64,000 bases of DNA from Cherax quadricarinatus (GCF_038502225.1 NC_091293.1:7603026-7667025); one strand, 5' to 3'. Shown: positions 10,069-22,001, counted from the first letter of the stretch. The notes: generated by a model from the sequence alone, not told the origin. Numbers and translations: made by a program.

Positions 10069-13000
10069 GCTGTATCATGTAGTGCCTTGTTCTGTCTTGC
10101 TGTATCTTGCAGTGACTTGTTCTGTCTTGCTGTATCTTGCAGTGCCTTGTTCTGTCTTGCTGTATCTTGCAGTGCCTTGTTCTGTCTTGCTGTATCTTGC
10201 AGTGCCTTGTTCTGTCTTGCTGTATCTTCCAGTGCCTTGTTCTGTCTTACCGTATCTCGCAGTGCCTTGTTCTGTCATGTTGTATCTTGCAGTGCCTTGT
10301 GCTGTCTTACTGTGTCTTGCAGTGCCTTGTGCTGTCTTATTGTATCTTGTAGTGCCTTGTTCTGTCTTACTGTATCTTGTAGTGCCTTGTTCTGTCTTGC
10401 TGTATCTTGCAGTGCCTTGTGCTGTCATGTATCTTGCAGTGCCTAGTTCTGTCTTGCTGTATCTTGCAGTGCCTTGTTCTGTCTTGTTGTATCTTGCAGT
10501 GCCTTGTTCTGTCTTACCGTATCTTGCAGTGCCTTGTTCTGTCATGTTGTATCTTGCAGTGCCTTGTGCTGTCTTACTGTGTCTTGCAGTGCCTTGTGCT
10601 GTCTTACTGTATCTTGTAGTGCCTTGTTCTGTCTAGCTGTATCTTGTAGTGCCTTGTTCTGTCTTGCTGTATCTTGTAGTGCCTTGTTCTGTCTTGCTGT
10701 ATCTTGCAGTTCCTTGTTCTCTCTTGCTGTGTCTTGCAGTGCCGTGTTCTGTCTTACCGTATCTTGCAGTGCCTTGTTCTGTCATGTTGTATCTTGCAGT
10801 GCCTTGTTCTGTCTTACTGTATCTTGCAGTGTCTTGTTCTGTCTTGCTGTATCTTGTAGTGCCTTGTTCTGTCTTACTGTATATTGTAGTGCCTTGTTCT
10901 GTCTTGCTGTATATTGTAGTGCCTTGTTGTGTCTTGCTGTATCTTGCAGTGCCTTGTGCTGCCATGTATCTTGCAGTGCCTTGTTCTGTCTTGTTGTACC
11001 TTGCAGTGTGTTGTTCTGTCATGTTGTATCTTGCAGTGTCTTGTTCTGTCATGTTGTATCTTGCAGTGCCTTGTTCTGTCTTACCGTATCTTGCAGTGCC
11101 TTGTTCTGTCTTGCTGTATCTTACAGCGCTTTGTTCTGTCTTGTTGTATCTTTCAGTGCCTTGTTCTGTCATGTTGTATCTAGCAGTGCCTTGTTCTGTC
11201 TTGCTGTGTCTTGCAGTGCCTTGTTCTGTCTTGTTTCTTGCAGTGCCTTGTTCTGTCATGTTGTATATTGCAGTGCCTTCTGTCTTACCGTATCTTGCAG
11301 TGCCTTGTTCTGTCTTGCTGTATCTTGCAGTGCCTTGTACTGTCTTACTGTGTCTTGCAGTGCCTTGTTCTGTCATGTTGTATCTTGCAGTGCCTAGTTC
11401 TGTCTTGCTGGATCTTACAGTGCCTTGTGCTGTCTTGCAGTGCCTTGTTCTGTCATCTTACTTTGTCTTGCAGTGCCTTGTTCTGTCATGTTGTATCCTG
11501 CAGTGCCTTGTTCTGCCTTGCTGTATCTTGCAGTGCCTTGTTCTGTCACGTTGTATTTTGCAGTGCCTTGATCTGTCTTGCTGTATCTTGCAGTGCCTTG
11601 TTCTGTCTTATTGCATCTTGCAGTGCCTTGTTCTGTCGCGTTGTATCTTGCAGTGCCTTGTTCTGTCTTGCTGTATCTTGCAGTCCCTTGTTCTATCTTG
11701 TGTCTTGCAGTGCCTTCTTCTGTCTTGCTGTATCTTGCAGTGCCTTGTTCTGTCTTGTTGTATCTTGCAGTGTCTTGTTATTGTCTTGCTGTATCTTGCA
11801 GTGCCTTGTTCTGTCTTATTTTATCTTGCAGTGTCTTGTTCTGTCTTGCTGTATCTTGCAGTGCCTTGTTTTGTGATGTTGTATCCTGCAGTGCCTTGTT
11901 CTGTTTTGCTCTATCTTGCAGTGCCTTGTTCTGTCTTGCTGGATCTTGCAGTGCCTTGTTCTGTCTTACTGTATCTTGTAGTGCCTTGTTCTGTCTTACT
12001 GTATCTTGTAGTGCCTTGTTCTGTCTTACTGTATCTTGCAGTGCCTTGTTCTGTCTTACTGTATCTTGCAGTGCCTTGTTCTGTCTTACTGTATCTTGCA
12101 GTGCCTTGTTCTGTCTTACTGTATCTTGCAGTGCCTTGTTCTGTCTTACTGTATCTTGCAGTACCTTGTTCTGTCTTACTGTATCTTGCAGTGTCTTGTT
12201 CTGTCTTACTGTTTCTTGCAGTGCCTTGTTCTGTCTTACTGTTTCTTGCAGTGCCTTGTTCTGTTTTACTCTATCTTGCAGTGCCTTGCTTTGTCATGTT
12301 GTGTCTTGCAGTGCCTTGTTCTGTCTTGCTGTATCTTGCAGTGCCTTGTTCTGTCTTGCTGTATCTTGCAGTGCCTTGCTTTGTCATTTTTTATCTTGCA
12401 GTTCCTTGTTCTGTCTTGCTGTATCTTGCAGTTCCTTGTTCTGTCTTGTTGCATCTTGCAGTGCCTTGATTTGTCATGGTGTATCTTGCAGTGCCTTGTT
12501 CTATCTTGCTGTATCTTGCAGTGCGTTGTTCTGTCATGTTGTACCTTGCAGTGCCTTGTTCTGTCATGTTGTATCTTGCAGTGCCTTGTTCTGTCTTGCT
12601 GGATCTTGCAGTGCCTTGTTCTGTCTTACTGTAACTTGTAGTGCCTTGTTCTGTCTTACTGTATCTTGCAGTGCCTTGTTCTGTCATACTGTATCTTGCA
12701 GTGCCTTGTTCTGTCTTACTGTATCTTGCAGTGCCTTGATCTGTCTTACTGTATCTTGCCGTGCCTTGTTCTGTCTTACTGTATCTTGCAGTGCCTTCTG
12801 TCTTACTGTATCTTGCAGTGTCTTGTTCTGTCTTACTGTATCTTGCAGTGCCTTGTTCTGTCTTACTGTATCTTTCAGTGCCTTCTGTCTTGCTGTATCT
12901 TGCAGTGCCTTGTTCTGTCTTACTGTATCTTGCAGTGCCTTGTTCTGTCTTACTATATCTTGCAGTGCCTTGTTCTGTCTTACTGTATCTTGCAGTGCCT

Positions 13001-14190
13001 TGTTCTGTCTTACTGTATCTTGTAGTGCCTTGTTCTGTCTTACTGTATCTTGCAGTGCCTTGTTCTGTCTTTCTGTATCTTGCAGTGCCTTGTTCTGTCT
13101 TACTGTATCTTGCAGTGCCTTGTTCTGTCTTGCTGTATCTTGCAGTTCCTTGTTCTGTCTTCTTGTATCTTGCAGTGCCTTGCTTTGTCATGGTGTATCT
13201 TGCAGTGCCTTGTTCTATCTTGCTGTATCTTGCAGTGCCTTGTTCTGTCTTACTGTATCTTGAAGTGCCTTGTTCCGTCTTACTGTATCTTGTATTGCCT
13301 TGTTCTGTCTTACTGTATCTTGCAGTGCCTTGTTCTGTCTTTCTGTATCTTGCAGTGCCTTGTTCTGTCTTACTGTATCTTGCAGTGCCTTGTTCTGTCT
13401 TGCTGTATCTTGCAGTACCTTGTTCTGTCTTACTGTATCTTGCAGTGCCTTGTTCTGTCTTACTGTATCTTGCAGTGCCTTGTTCTGTCATGTTGTATCT
13501 TACAGTGCCTTGTTCTGTCTTGCTATATCTTGCAGTGCCTTGTTCTGTCTTGCTGTATCTTGCAGTGCCTTGTTCTGTCTTGCTGTATCTTGCAGTGCCT
13601 TGCTTTGTCGTGTTGAATCTTGCAATGCCTTGTTCTGTCTTACTGTATCTTGCAGTGCCTTGTTCTGTCATGTTGTATCTTACAGTGCCTTGTTCTGTCT
13701 TGCTATATCTTGCAGTGCCTTGTTCTGTCTTACTGTATCTTGCAGTGCCTTGTTCTGTCTTGCTGTATCTTGCAGTACCTTGTTCTGTCTTACTGTATCT
13801 TGCAGTGCCTTGTTCTGTTTTGCTGTATCTTGTGGTGCCTTGTTCTGTCTTGCTGTATCTTGCAGTGCCTTGTCCTGTCTTACTGTATCTTGCAGTGCCT
13901 TGTCCTGTCTGTGTCTTGCAGTGCCTTATTCTGTTTTGCTGTATCTTGCAGTGCCTTGTTCTGTTTTGCTGTATCTCGCAGTGCCTTGTTCTATCTTGCT
14001 ATATATTGCAGTGCCTTTTTCTGTTTTGCTGTATCTTGCAGTACCTTGTTCTGCCTTGCTGTATCTTGCAGTGCCTTGTTCTGTCTTGCTGAATCTTGCA
14101 GTGCCTTGCTTTGTCATGTTGTATCTTGCAGTGCCTTGTTCTGTCTTGCTGTATCTTGCAGTGCCTTGTTCTGTCTTGCTGTATCTTGCT
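10069..14190 (+). repeat. 4.1-kb array of a 30-bp minisatellite
   Basis: About 137 tandem units of three decamers: TGTATCTTGC, AGTGCCTTGT, TCTGTCTTRC. Because 30 is a multiple of three and the unit lacks stop triplets in several frames, the array shows long open frames on both strands (LYLAVPCSVL, YCILQCLVLS and CLAVSCSALF on plus; YSKTEQGTAR on minus). These are artefacts. Many length variants are 3-bp deletions; a +1, a -4 and a -10 also occur. Blocks are locally duplicated, for example a six-unit block near 13486 repeated at 13666. Each unit carries a pyrimidine-rich tract and TTGCAG, resembling a 3' splice site. Confidence 0.97.
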
Positions 14191-14730
14191 ATCTCGCCAT
14201 CACTGACACTGATGGTCACTGGCACTGGTCACTGACATTAAGGGTCACTGGCAATTACTGTCACTTGCACTGGTCACTGGAACTGGTGATTGACACTGAC
14301 GGCCACTGGCACCGATGGTCACTGTCAATGATGGTCACTGGCACTGATGATCACTGGCACTGGTCATTGGGACTTGTCACTGGAAACTGTCACTGGCACT
14401 GGTCACTGGCACTGATGGTCACTGGTACTGGTCACTGGAAATAACTGTCACTGGCCACTGGCACTGATGGTCACTGGTACTGGTCACTGGCACCGGTCAC
14501 TGGCACTGATGGCCACTGGCACTGGTCACTGACTCTGATGGTCACTGGCCTATTTCAATGGCACTGGTCACTGGCACTGGTCACTGGTACTAATTGTCAT
14601 TGGCACTGATGTTCAATGACACTGACGATCACTGGCACTTTTCACTGGCACTGGTCACTGTTACTGGTCACTGGCACTGGTCACTGTTACTGGTCACTGG
14701 CACTGGTCACTGGCACTGGTCATTGGGCCA
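14191..14730 (+). repeat. 12-bp TCACTGG-based minisatellite
   Basis: Degenerate tandem units near GGTCACTGGCACT, alternating with TGATGGTCACTGG variants. It abuts the 30-bp array. Confidence 0.92.
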
Positions 14731-14811
14731 ACAATGGGGGTTTCCTCTCTTGGCAATTTGTCCTTGTTATCTAATTTCATTTATTTTCTGAAGATTTGTA
14801 ATGTATTACAC

Positions 14812-14930
<119 letters not shown>

Positions 14931-14974
14931 AAAACACACACACACTATTATAACAGAGCTGTACATTTAACCAC

Positions 14975-15250
14975 CCCTGTTTCCTCTCCTGCTCCTCTTG
15001 TTCCCTTTCTTACTCCTTCCCTTGCTCCCTCTCACTCTATTTCTGTCTTTCTTGCTCCCTCTGCTGCTCCCTTTAATTCTTTCTCACTTGTTTCCCCTGC
15101 TCCTTCATTGCACCCTCTTCTCCTCTTCTCAGTTTCTCTCCTTTCCTCACCTTCTCACTTCTTCTCCTCACTTTACCTTCTCATTGCTTCCCTCTCGTTG
15201 TCACCTCACCTCACACTCCTACTCTCCTCCTTTCTTCACCTCAGCCTCAC
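14975..15250. repeat. C/T-rich low-complexity tract
   Basis: Polypyrimidine sequence (CTCCTGCTCCTCTTGTTCCC style) with no fixed period. Open frames here are compositional artefacts. Confidence 0.75.
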
Positions 15251-15906
15251 ACATACCTGACATGTTTACCCAGGGGTTGAGTGAGGTCTTGTGGCACTGC
15301 TGGCTCCAGCCTGGAGTGCCACGTCTAGTATGCCTGGCACTTCAAGGGTTGGTACTTTGATACCGTCGAAAGAAATTGAAGCTATCCTTTCCCTTCTTGG
15401 AACAAACCTGCTTACCTTTCAGTGTCGCCCAGGTGCTGTACGACTCTTAGGGGTCAGAAACTCTGCCTATTCTTCCCTGTTTAATGTAATGTAATACCAC
15501 TATGGGTTTAGCGCTTCCTTATGAATACAGTATATATTTACATAATTCAATACCATGGTATTGTATTATGCAATGGAGCATTTCCAGTGTTTCATACACA
15601 GCTGTTCCACCTCCGTTTACAGCTGTGCGTCCTTCATACACAGCTGTAACGAGCTGTCAGTGTGCTACAGTTCTGGTGCTTTGAGCACGCCAAGCGCTCA
15701 AGCAGCTCTTTCTAGCACTGGGCGGGGGTTTCTGTGCTGCTTAGTCAAGGCTTCTGGTAGGATTCCATGCCAGAATGCAGTTGCCCTTGCTGATCCCTGT
15801 GTGTCAGTCGGAGGTCAGATTTTCGTCTTCCTGACTTGGACGACACGAGATGTGCAGAGAATAATCCTGGCGACGGTATAAGACATGAAGTAAGAGTTTG
15901 GCATTG
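15250..15906. other. no gene recognised
   Basis: Single-copy-looking sequence without a recognisable domain. Two short TTCATACACAGCTGT repeats lie near 15590-15645. Confidence 0.5.
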
Positions 15907-17014
15907 GAACATAAGAACATAAATGTTTCGCCAACCAGTGGCTTTACCAGTTGAAATAATGGAGATTCTCTGCTTTTTGCTGTTATACCATGACTCAATC
16001 CATGTTATTATTTTATTTCCTATTCCATGAGCTGCCACTTAAGTCTTTTGTGAGGTGCTCGTTCGACGGCTTTACTGAAATACAAGTAAACAACTTCATA
16101 TTCTTTATTGTTGCTCGCTGCCTCAGTTGCTTTATTAAAGAAGGTCAGTAAAGATGTCAGGCAAGAACGACCTCTCGTGAATCCATGCTGATATTCATTT
16201 ATCAAATTATGCTCGTAAAGATAACTTTTAATAATGTCAGCTGTAAGTGATTCTAATTATTTACTTACCATAGACGTTAGGCTTACTGGGCGGTAATTTG
16301 ATGCAATGAACTTATCTCATGATTTAAATATAGGAATTACATTAGCCGTCTTCCACATCTCTGGCACAACACCAGTTTGGATGGACGCATTGAACACGCT
16401 CGTTGGCGCCTGGCTAAATTCCAACTTGCATGCTTTAATTATCTATGAAAACAATTCGTCAGGCCCCGGTGACTTATTTTGTTTCAGTTTATCTACTTGT
16501 TTGATAACCATGTGCGTCGTGACAGAAATATTACTTAATTTGTTTTCTCCAGGAACTTAATAGTTGTTCATTGCTGGGATATTATATGGCTTGCGTAAAG
16601 ACGGACAAGAAATAACCATTAAAAACGAGAACACATTTCCTATTCATTTTCAGTCAGCTGCCCATTCCCAGTTCTCAGTGGTCCTACTTGTTCCCTCAAT
16701 TTTGTCTTATACACTTCAAAGAATAATTTTGGATTAGACTTTGATTCATTAGCGACTTTAATTTCATCGTCGCGTTTAGCTTTTCTAATCCTCTTTTTTA
16801 TTTCTCTTTTAAAAATAATGTACTGGTCAATAAGGTTACTCTCTCCTCTTCTGATGCATCTATAAACTCCTCTTTACTCTCCTAATAGACGCTTTAATCT
16901 CCCATACATCCATTTTGGATAATTCTTATTCGACCTAATTTCTCCCTGGGGAATAAATATACTCTGAGCACGTTGTACATCGATAAAGTAGACATGTGCA
17001 ACACTTGGGTATCT

Positions 17015-17058
17015 TTACTGGGGAAACGTTTCGCCACGCAGTGGCGTCATCGGTCCTA
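17015..17058 (-). ncRNA. hammerhead-ribozyme-like motif (left arm of the same foldback)
   Basis: Minus strand: box CCGATGA (one change from CTGATGA), extra C, helix II GCCAC/GTGGC with loop TGC, then GAAACGTTTCC. It is the inverted partner of the plus-strand motif about 75 bp away. The box change would be expected to abolish cleavage. Confidence 0.4.
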
Positions 17059-17096
17059 AACAAAGAAGAATTATGAAAATCTTCACCATTCTTCAT

Positions 17097-17145
17097 TGTA
17101 CTGGACTGATGAAGCCACTGTGTGGTGAAACGTTTCCTCAGTATA
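17097..17145 (+). ncRNA. hammerhead-ribozyme-like motif (best conserved copy)
   Basis: CTGATGA at 17106-17112, one extra A, helix II GCCAC (17114-17118) with GTGGT (17122-17126) around a TGT loop, then GAAAC, with the self-complementary ACGT at 17130-17133 in the stem III position. Helix I could form between TACTGGA upstream and TCCTCAGTA downstream with a 2-nt bulge. Departures from the family consensus: the extra A after the CTGATGA box, and a stem III that can form only between two molecules or two arms. Activity is unproven. Confidence 0.45.
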
Positions 17146-18289
17146 GATATCCAAGTGTTGCACATGTGTCTAATTTATCAACTTGTCGGTTCTCTGAACC
17201 ATTTGTCTACATTGCACATTGTCAAGAAAATAATCATGAATGCAGAGATCCATTCATTATTGCAATTACGATTATAGACAATATAATAATTATCTACTTA
17301 ATACAAGTTGAGATTAGACAGGTGTTCCCTAAATCGATATATAATCGGCAAAACGAAAATTGGGGACTTTTACTGTATTCTTATTCTCTCTCTCTCAGGT
17401 AATGCCAATATTGTGATCACTTGCACCATGCTCTTCGGTAATCTACAGATTATTTACGAGGGTTTCTTTATTTGAGAAGACTAGGTCGAGCAAATTGTTA
17501 CCCCTGGTAGGCTCTGTTACACACTGCAGTCCTGAGCTACCAGGAAGTCATTAGACTCCTGATTATCGGTCAAAGAAGTCCAGTCAATTTGACTAAAGTT
17601 ATAATCTCCTGCTCTTACTACGTTATTGTGTCTAAAAGTCCTAACAGTTTCGTCCCCAAAAATGTCTCCCTCTATAGTTTTCTAAACCAGGAAGTTAGTA
17701 TATTACACCTAAAATTAGTTTTTCTTTTCGTTCTAGAAATTCTATCTAACATATTCTGTGACTAACCCATCTATTTTTATATTTGTTATTATGAAAATTT
17801 ATATTTTCTCGTACATATAATGCTACTCTACCCCCTTCCTGTTACTATATCTATCTACATGGAACAACTTAAACCCTTGAATGTGGCACTCGGCAATCAT
17901 GTCCTGACTTTAAATTATAACATGTTTCAGTTATTACAATAACATTAATGTTAGCCGCACACTACCAAACGCAATTCATTTATTTTATTCCTGGCGCTTC
18001 GACAGTTATTATAAAATGCATTAATATAATTTTTCCTCTGAACCTTTCTCCTATTCATCTTTACTTTTCCACAAATTCTCTTATTACTACCCAACTTTAC
18101 ATGATGACTGTTATTCTTAAAATTCATGTTATCAAAGCCTTAATCAATATTTCTACACTCATTATTTCCCTTTCTAAACCCATACCTCTAATACCAGATT
18201 AGCAACACATTTCACTGAACTAGTGAGAATACCCACACCTGCCCTGGGTAAGTGAACTCCATCCATGGCATATATATCATTTCTGCCGT

Positions 18290-18425
18290 AGCAATGAATT
18301 GTACTGCATTAACCTTAGTGTTTGTCCAGCCAAGAGTTAATACCAATTGTTCTGGAAGTGCCTGGTCATGGACCAGGCAGCGAGGGCGTTGACCCCCGAA
18401 CATCCTCCAGGTATGAAGGCGCTGG
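18290..18425 (+). mobile_element. L-GGT LINE 3' fragment
   Basis: GCCTGGTCATGGACCAGGCA, GGGCGTTGACCCCCGAA and CCTCCAGGTA match, with drift, the 3' end of the plus-strand LINE at 47.9-49.3 kb (GCCTGGTCATGGACTGGG, CCTCCAGGTAACTT). Confidence 0.65.
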
Positions 18426-19095
18426 TTGGATGGGGGTCCGTGTGGTGCCTGACTCCTGTAAGTGACCTTTGCTGTATCCTTTTTCTTGTGAATCTTCTCG
18501 TTTTTTTTTATCATCGTCTTTAGTGAATGGTTGAAGAATGATGATGATTCTTGCTGGCACTGGCGAGGAAATGTAATAATTGTTAGCAGTTTTCAATTTG
18601 CAAGTATTTGTTGCAAGCTCTTGTGTGTAGACCCAGTGTCTTCTGTCGGTTGATTTAGATAGAATAATTTCCTGTTGTCAGCTTTCGAGAGTTCTAGTAA
18701 GTGCTCGCATTATGTCACCATGCAAGTAGTCACAGCTATACAACATGTCTACAGTGCGTTGACGCCTATGTTAACAGGGTGAGATGTGGAAGAAATCAAT
18801 AAGCCATAGTTCAAGGAAACATATCAACACAAGAGTCTTCATGTGGAAGGTGAGGTGTGAGCTGGGAAATTCACTGCTGCGGTAAGGTCGTGGCTGGACC
18901 ATGTGATTAGAAACACCTCTGACAGACCCTCTCGTGCTTCTGACTAGCTCACACAAAAACGGTTCCAGTTTTTCATACTCTCTCCAGAGCTCCATTCACT
19001 TTAGTTTAAAATGATTTCTGGACTCTGTATAAGAAAGGTAAGCAGTGTAGTTGTAGCTAGCATGCAGGAGACCTACATGTCAGTGCAGCATGTAC
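18425..19095. other. no gene recognised
   Basis: Mixed single-copy-looking sequence; no domain, array or LINE homology seen. Confidence 0.5.
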
Positions 19096-19240
19096 ATCGA
19101 CTATCTTCATTGACAAAACATTTCGTCTACCCTGTAAGCAGGTTTCGCCAGTCGCCTGCAACGCATGCCAAGCATTTCCTCATTAAAGATACTCAATGTT
19201 GTACATGTTTCCTGCTCACCTACTTGCGGTACAGTATACA
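19095..19240. repeat. degenerate FB fragment
   Basis: TTGACAAAACATTTCGTCTACC, CAGGTTTCGCCAGTCG, and AAAGATACTCAATGTTGTACATG are recognisable FB pieces with many substitutions. Confidence 0.55.
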
Positions 19241-19566
19241 ATTAATAAAATCGACTGATTTTGTAGAAGTGTTCCAGATACAAGGTGAGCTGTAGATGGT
19301 CCAAGCTTGCTATGTACTCAAGACTTTCTGAGTGTTTTGTGAGCTCTGACGCAGTGAGCTCTAGTTCTGAGTAGTTACGCTTCCTGAACGCACTGTGAGC
19401 TCTGGTGTAGTGAGCTCGTGCTGACAATAAAAATAAATCTCACTGACTCTGTGCTGTCCAAGGTTTATTCTCCATTATTCATCGTTAATGTATTCACATA
19501 ACAATATCATGCCTATCACAAACGTCAAATTTTATTTTTTTTGTAAACGCTACGAAGTGAACCTGA

Positions 19567-19567
<1 letters not shown>

Positions 19568-19602
<35 letters not shown>

Positions 19603-19632
19603 CATCATCATCATCATCATCATCATCATTAT
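19568..19632. repeat. (ATT)n(ATC)n trinucleotide repeat
   Basis: Pure ATT units followed by ATC units. Confidence 0.95.
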
Positions 19633-19789
19633 TGTCAGTCCCACGTGTCTACCTTTCAGTGACTGTATAACCTTACCTCTCCCTCACGTCCCACTGCTGG
19701 GCCCACAGTAAGGGGCCAATATAGAGACTACCTGCCACTCAGCTTATTAACCTGCCACTACCCACTGAGTTAATTATTTCTCCGGGCTC

Positions 19790-19822
<33 letters not shown>

Positions 19823-19846
19823 GTCTGTCTCTCTCTCTCTCTCTAA
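19790..19846. repeat. (CTGT)n(CT)n microsatellite
   Basis: Tandem CTGT units pass into CT dinucleotides. Confidence 0.93.
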
Positions 19847-20250
19847 GATGCAGTACACACGTGCAGCATCTGGTTATCTTTATTGTAGACGTTTCGCTAT
19901 CCAGTAGCTTTATCAATACAAATTCTAGGACATAATTTGAAGATAGAACTATATGCAGAAGATGAGGTAATCAGTCCCTCAGCCTTGGAGTTGGTGTGAT
20001 GAGCACCGTGGTCATGGAGGTTCTGGTGCAGAGGCAAGGAGCCTGGCGCTTATATACTAACGTCAGGTGGAAAGGGGACGTGTAGCAGACGAGGGCATAG
20101 TCACTGGTGGGCGGGATTCCCCAGTGGAAATAGGTCCTACCCAAAGAGATGGGTTAGTTGTAGTAGTAGTTGTCGTAGCCGTGAAGGAAGTTATGTACAT
20201 GTTCTCAGAATCAAGATTCCATGATGTTGCAGTGTCTGACAAGTTGTGCA
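19847..20250 (-). mobile_element. FB element, single arm plus internal region
   Basis: The arm (GCAGCATCTGGTTATCTTTATTG, GACGTTTCGC) is followed by internal FB sequence: GATGAGGTAATCAGTCCCTC, a TATA-like AGTATATAAGC on the minus strand near 20055-20065, and CAGACGAGGGCATAGTCACT, GGGCGGGATTCCCCAGTGG. The last two recur inverted in the copy at 29.0-29.3 kb, showing that the family has a conserved interior. Confidence 0.75.
19880..19922 (-). ncRNA. hammerhead-like motif, degenerate box
   Basis: Minus strand: helix I TTGTA/TACAA, box TTGATAA, extra A, helix II GCTA/TAGC, then GAAACGTC. Helix II differs from the usual GCCA/TGGC by a compensatory pair change. The box carries two changes from CTGATGA. 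Confidence 0.4.
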
Positions 20251-20251
20251 A

Positions 20252-20573
20252 GAATGGTATATAATACCGACAAGACGAAATTAAGACACATGTGCAACAT
20301 CTGGGTATCTTTATTGTAGACGTTTCGCCATCCAGTGGTTTTATCAATACAAATTCTAGGACATAGCTTGAAGACAGTAGGACTATATACAGAAGATGAG
20401 GTAATCAGTCCCTCAACCTAGGAGTAGGTACTCTTCGCACCTACTCCAAGGTTGAGGGAATTTGTATTTATAAAGCCAGTGGATGGCGAAACGTCTATAA
20501 TAAAGATACCCAGATGTTGCACATGTGTCTTGATTTCATCTTGTCGGTATTGTATACCATTCTTGTACAAGAT
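20252..20573. mobile_element. FB foldback element with long terminal inverted repeats
   Basis: The ends are ATGGTATATAATACCGACAAG on the left and its near-perfect inverse CTTGTCGGTATTGTATACCAT on the right. Arms of about 100 bp (GACACATGTGCAACATCTGG, TATCTTTATTGTAGACG, TTTCGCCATCCAGTGG) are inverted copies. The centre has a smaller hairpin (GGAGTAGGTACTCTTCGCA, CCTACTCC). The right arm has AATAAAGATACCC. Confidence 0.85.
20310..20353 (-). ncRNA. hammerhead-like motif (left arm)
   Basis: Minus strand: TTGTA, TTGATAA, A, GCCA-CTGGA-TGGC, GAAACGTC, TACAA. Helix I TTGTA/TACAA is perfect, and a GTC would sit at the expected cleavage position. The box has two substitutions from CTGATGA. A weaker inverted partner lies at 20461-20500. 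Confidence 0.42.
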
Positions 20574-20940
20574 GTAGTAATTGTACTCCAGACGGCGCTT
20601 TGGTCCGTCCCGGACCAAAAGCATTTCACCATCTGGTCCAGGAGAGGGCGAAACATCGTCAAGAAAGTTACTCTTGAGTGAGGATCATTTCAAACAAGTG
20701 AACTTTCCTTAGCAGCAGGAATTACTGCCATTCTTGATATAACGCTGGCATCTTTAGAGTTCCAGTGTTAACAAGATGGACGTCAATGGTGCCATACATC
20801 CCCCATCCCTCCCTCCCTCTCTCCGTCATTCCCTCACTCTTCCCCTCTCTCCCCTTCCCCTCCCCTTTACTCTCCCCGGGCCACCCAAAAAAAGAGCGGC
20901 TCTTTACTGGGAAAAAGGGGAGAGAAATCGATGGCATCCC
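20573..20940. other. no gene recognised; FB-like scrap
   Basis: A short degenerate FB-like piece lies at 20620-20660 (CCAGGAGAGGGCGAAACATCG), then a C/T-rich tract at 20800-20880. No coding signal. Confidence 0.5.
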
Positions 20941-20944
20941 GCCA

Positions 20945-21128
20945 GCGTTGGCATCGTCACTGCTGCAGTGCCTTCACTGCTGCAGCAGTACCCTCACTGC
21001 AGCAGAAGTACCGTCACTGCAGCAGCAATACCGTCACTACGGTAGCAGTACCGTCACTGCAGCAGCAGTACCGTCACTGCAGCAGCAGTACCGTCACTGC
21101 AGCAGCAGTACCGTCACTGCAGCAGCGT
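20945..21128 (+). repeat. 20-bp CAG-rich minisatellite
   Basis: About nine units near AGTACCGTCACTGCAGCAGC. Open frames rich in Ala, Val, Thr or Ser-Leu-Gln are artefacts. Confidence 0.92.
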
Positions 21129-21184
21129 CACTGGAAATAGAGCCGGTATCAAGTTTCCTCATGGGATCAAACGTTCTCGTATGG

Positions 21185-21700
21185 TGACATCACTGTTGCT
21201 GTGACAAGTGACATCACTGTTGCAGTTACAGAAAGTGATCTCACTGTTCCAGTCACTGCATGCGACCTCACTGTTGCAGTCGCTGCAAGTGACCTCTCCG
21301 TTAAAAGCATTGTAAGTAGCCTTGTTGCTCCAGTCACTGCAAGAGAAGTGTCGCAGCAAATTACCTCACAGTTGCAACGACTGTAAGTGGCCTCTGCTGG
21401 AATCACTGCAAGTGTCCTCACTGTTGCAATTATTGCTAGTGGTATCTCAGTGTAGCACAGTTAATGGTTTCCTCACTGTTGCACTTGCTGCAAGTGCCGT
21501 CACTGTTTCTAACTGCAAGTGGCCTTTCACTGCTGTAGTCACTGCACATGGCCTCTAGCTGTTATAGTCTATACAGAAAGCCTCACAATTGAAATATCTG
21601 TAAATTCCCTTACTGCTGCACTTAACGCAAGTGGCCTCACTATTGTAATCACTGCAAGTGGTCAATCACTGAAGTCAGCTTCATAACTGTACTGTAAGTG
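21185..21700 (+). repeat. 27-bp degenerate satellite-like repeat
   Basis: Units near CTCACTGTTGCAGTCACTGC AAGTGAC are recognisable to about 21700 with growing divergence. It shares the CACTGCAG words of the 20-bp array next door and may be an older relative. Confidence 0.8.
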
Positions 21701-22001
21701 GCATCACCGCTGCAAATAACAACAATTTATTTCACTGTTGCAAGTCACAGCACTTGACTTCACTGTTGATGAATAACATGTTGACTGACGTGTTTTATAT
21801 CTTCACTGTTGCTTCGGTTTACACTGCATATAAGGTCTACAGTGTTGGTTAGATCTACGTTTTCACTGTTGTCTAGGATTACACTCTTACTGAGATCAAC
21901 ATTCACCTCGCTGGCCCTCACTGTGTACAGCAATACATCTATTCGGCCTTTAAATCAACTTCATTTGTTGAGTGCTCAATGAGGATTAAAGCCTACCAGC
22001 T

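Larger units (their letters stand above)
16983..17195. mobile_element. FB foldback element inserted in the LINE
   Basis: The left arm GACATGTGCAACACTTGGGT ATCTTTACTG and the right arm ATATCCAAGTGTTGCACATGTGTC are inverted copies. Each also contains the GAAACGTTTC palindrome and a hammerhead-like stem-loop. The element ends with CTTGTCGGTTCTCTGAACC, the usual FB terminus. Confidence 0.82.
15907..18235 (-). mobile_element. L-8mer LINE copy 1 (CR1-like), decayed, with nested FB insertion
   Basis: On the minus strand, an endonuclease remnant comes first (INVIVITET near 17917-17947, GASDHNIG near 17405-17427), then RT motifs (DKLKQNKSPGPDE, MWKTANVIPIFKS, NYRPVSLTSMVSK, EYQHGFTRGRSCLTSLL, YLYFSKAVERAPHKRL) to about 15960. 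The minus-strand 3' end is TTTATGTTCTTATG, resembling the 8-bp tails of CR1 elements. Stops and frameshifts are frequent, and the RT catalytic and C-terminal part is missing, replaced by a small FB piece (15922-15951). An FB element interrupts it at about 16983-17195. Confidence 0.82.

Noticed and set aside
10069..14190. CRISPR-like array
   Set aside because: Tandem units are contiguous with no spacers of independent sequence, and the context is eukaryotic. The same holds for all other arrays here.
10016..14444. Open frames of up to 606 residues with Cys-rich 10-residue repeats on both strands
   Set aside because: They come from a 30-bp tandem repeat without stop triplets in several frames; several frames are open at once on both strands, with no start context or domain. 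Not protein-coding.
16983..17195. Frame across the foldback as part of the LINE protein
   Set aside because: The residues around it derive from the inverted-repeat insertion and do not match RT sequence.
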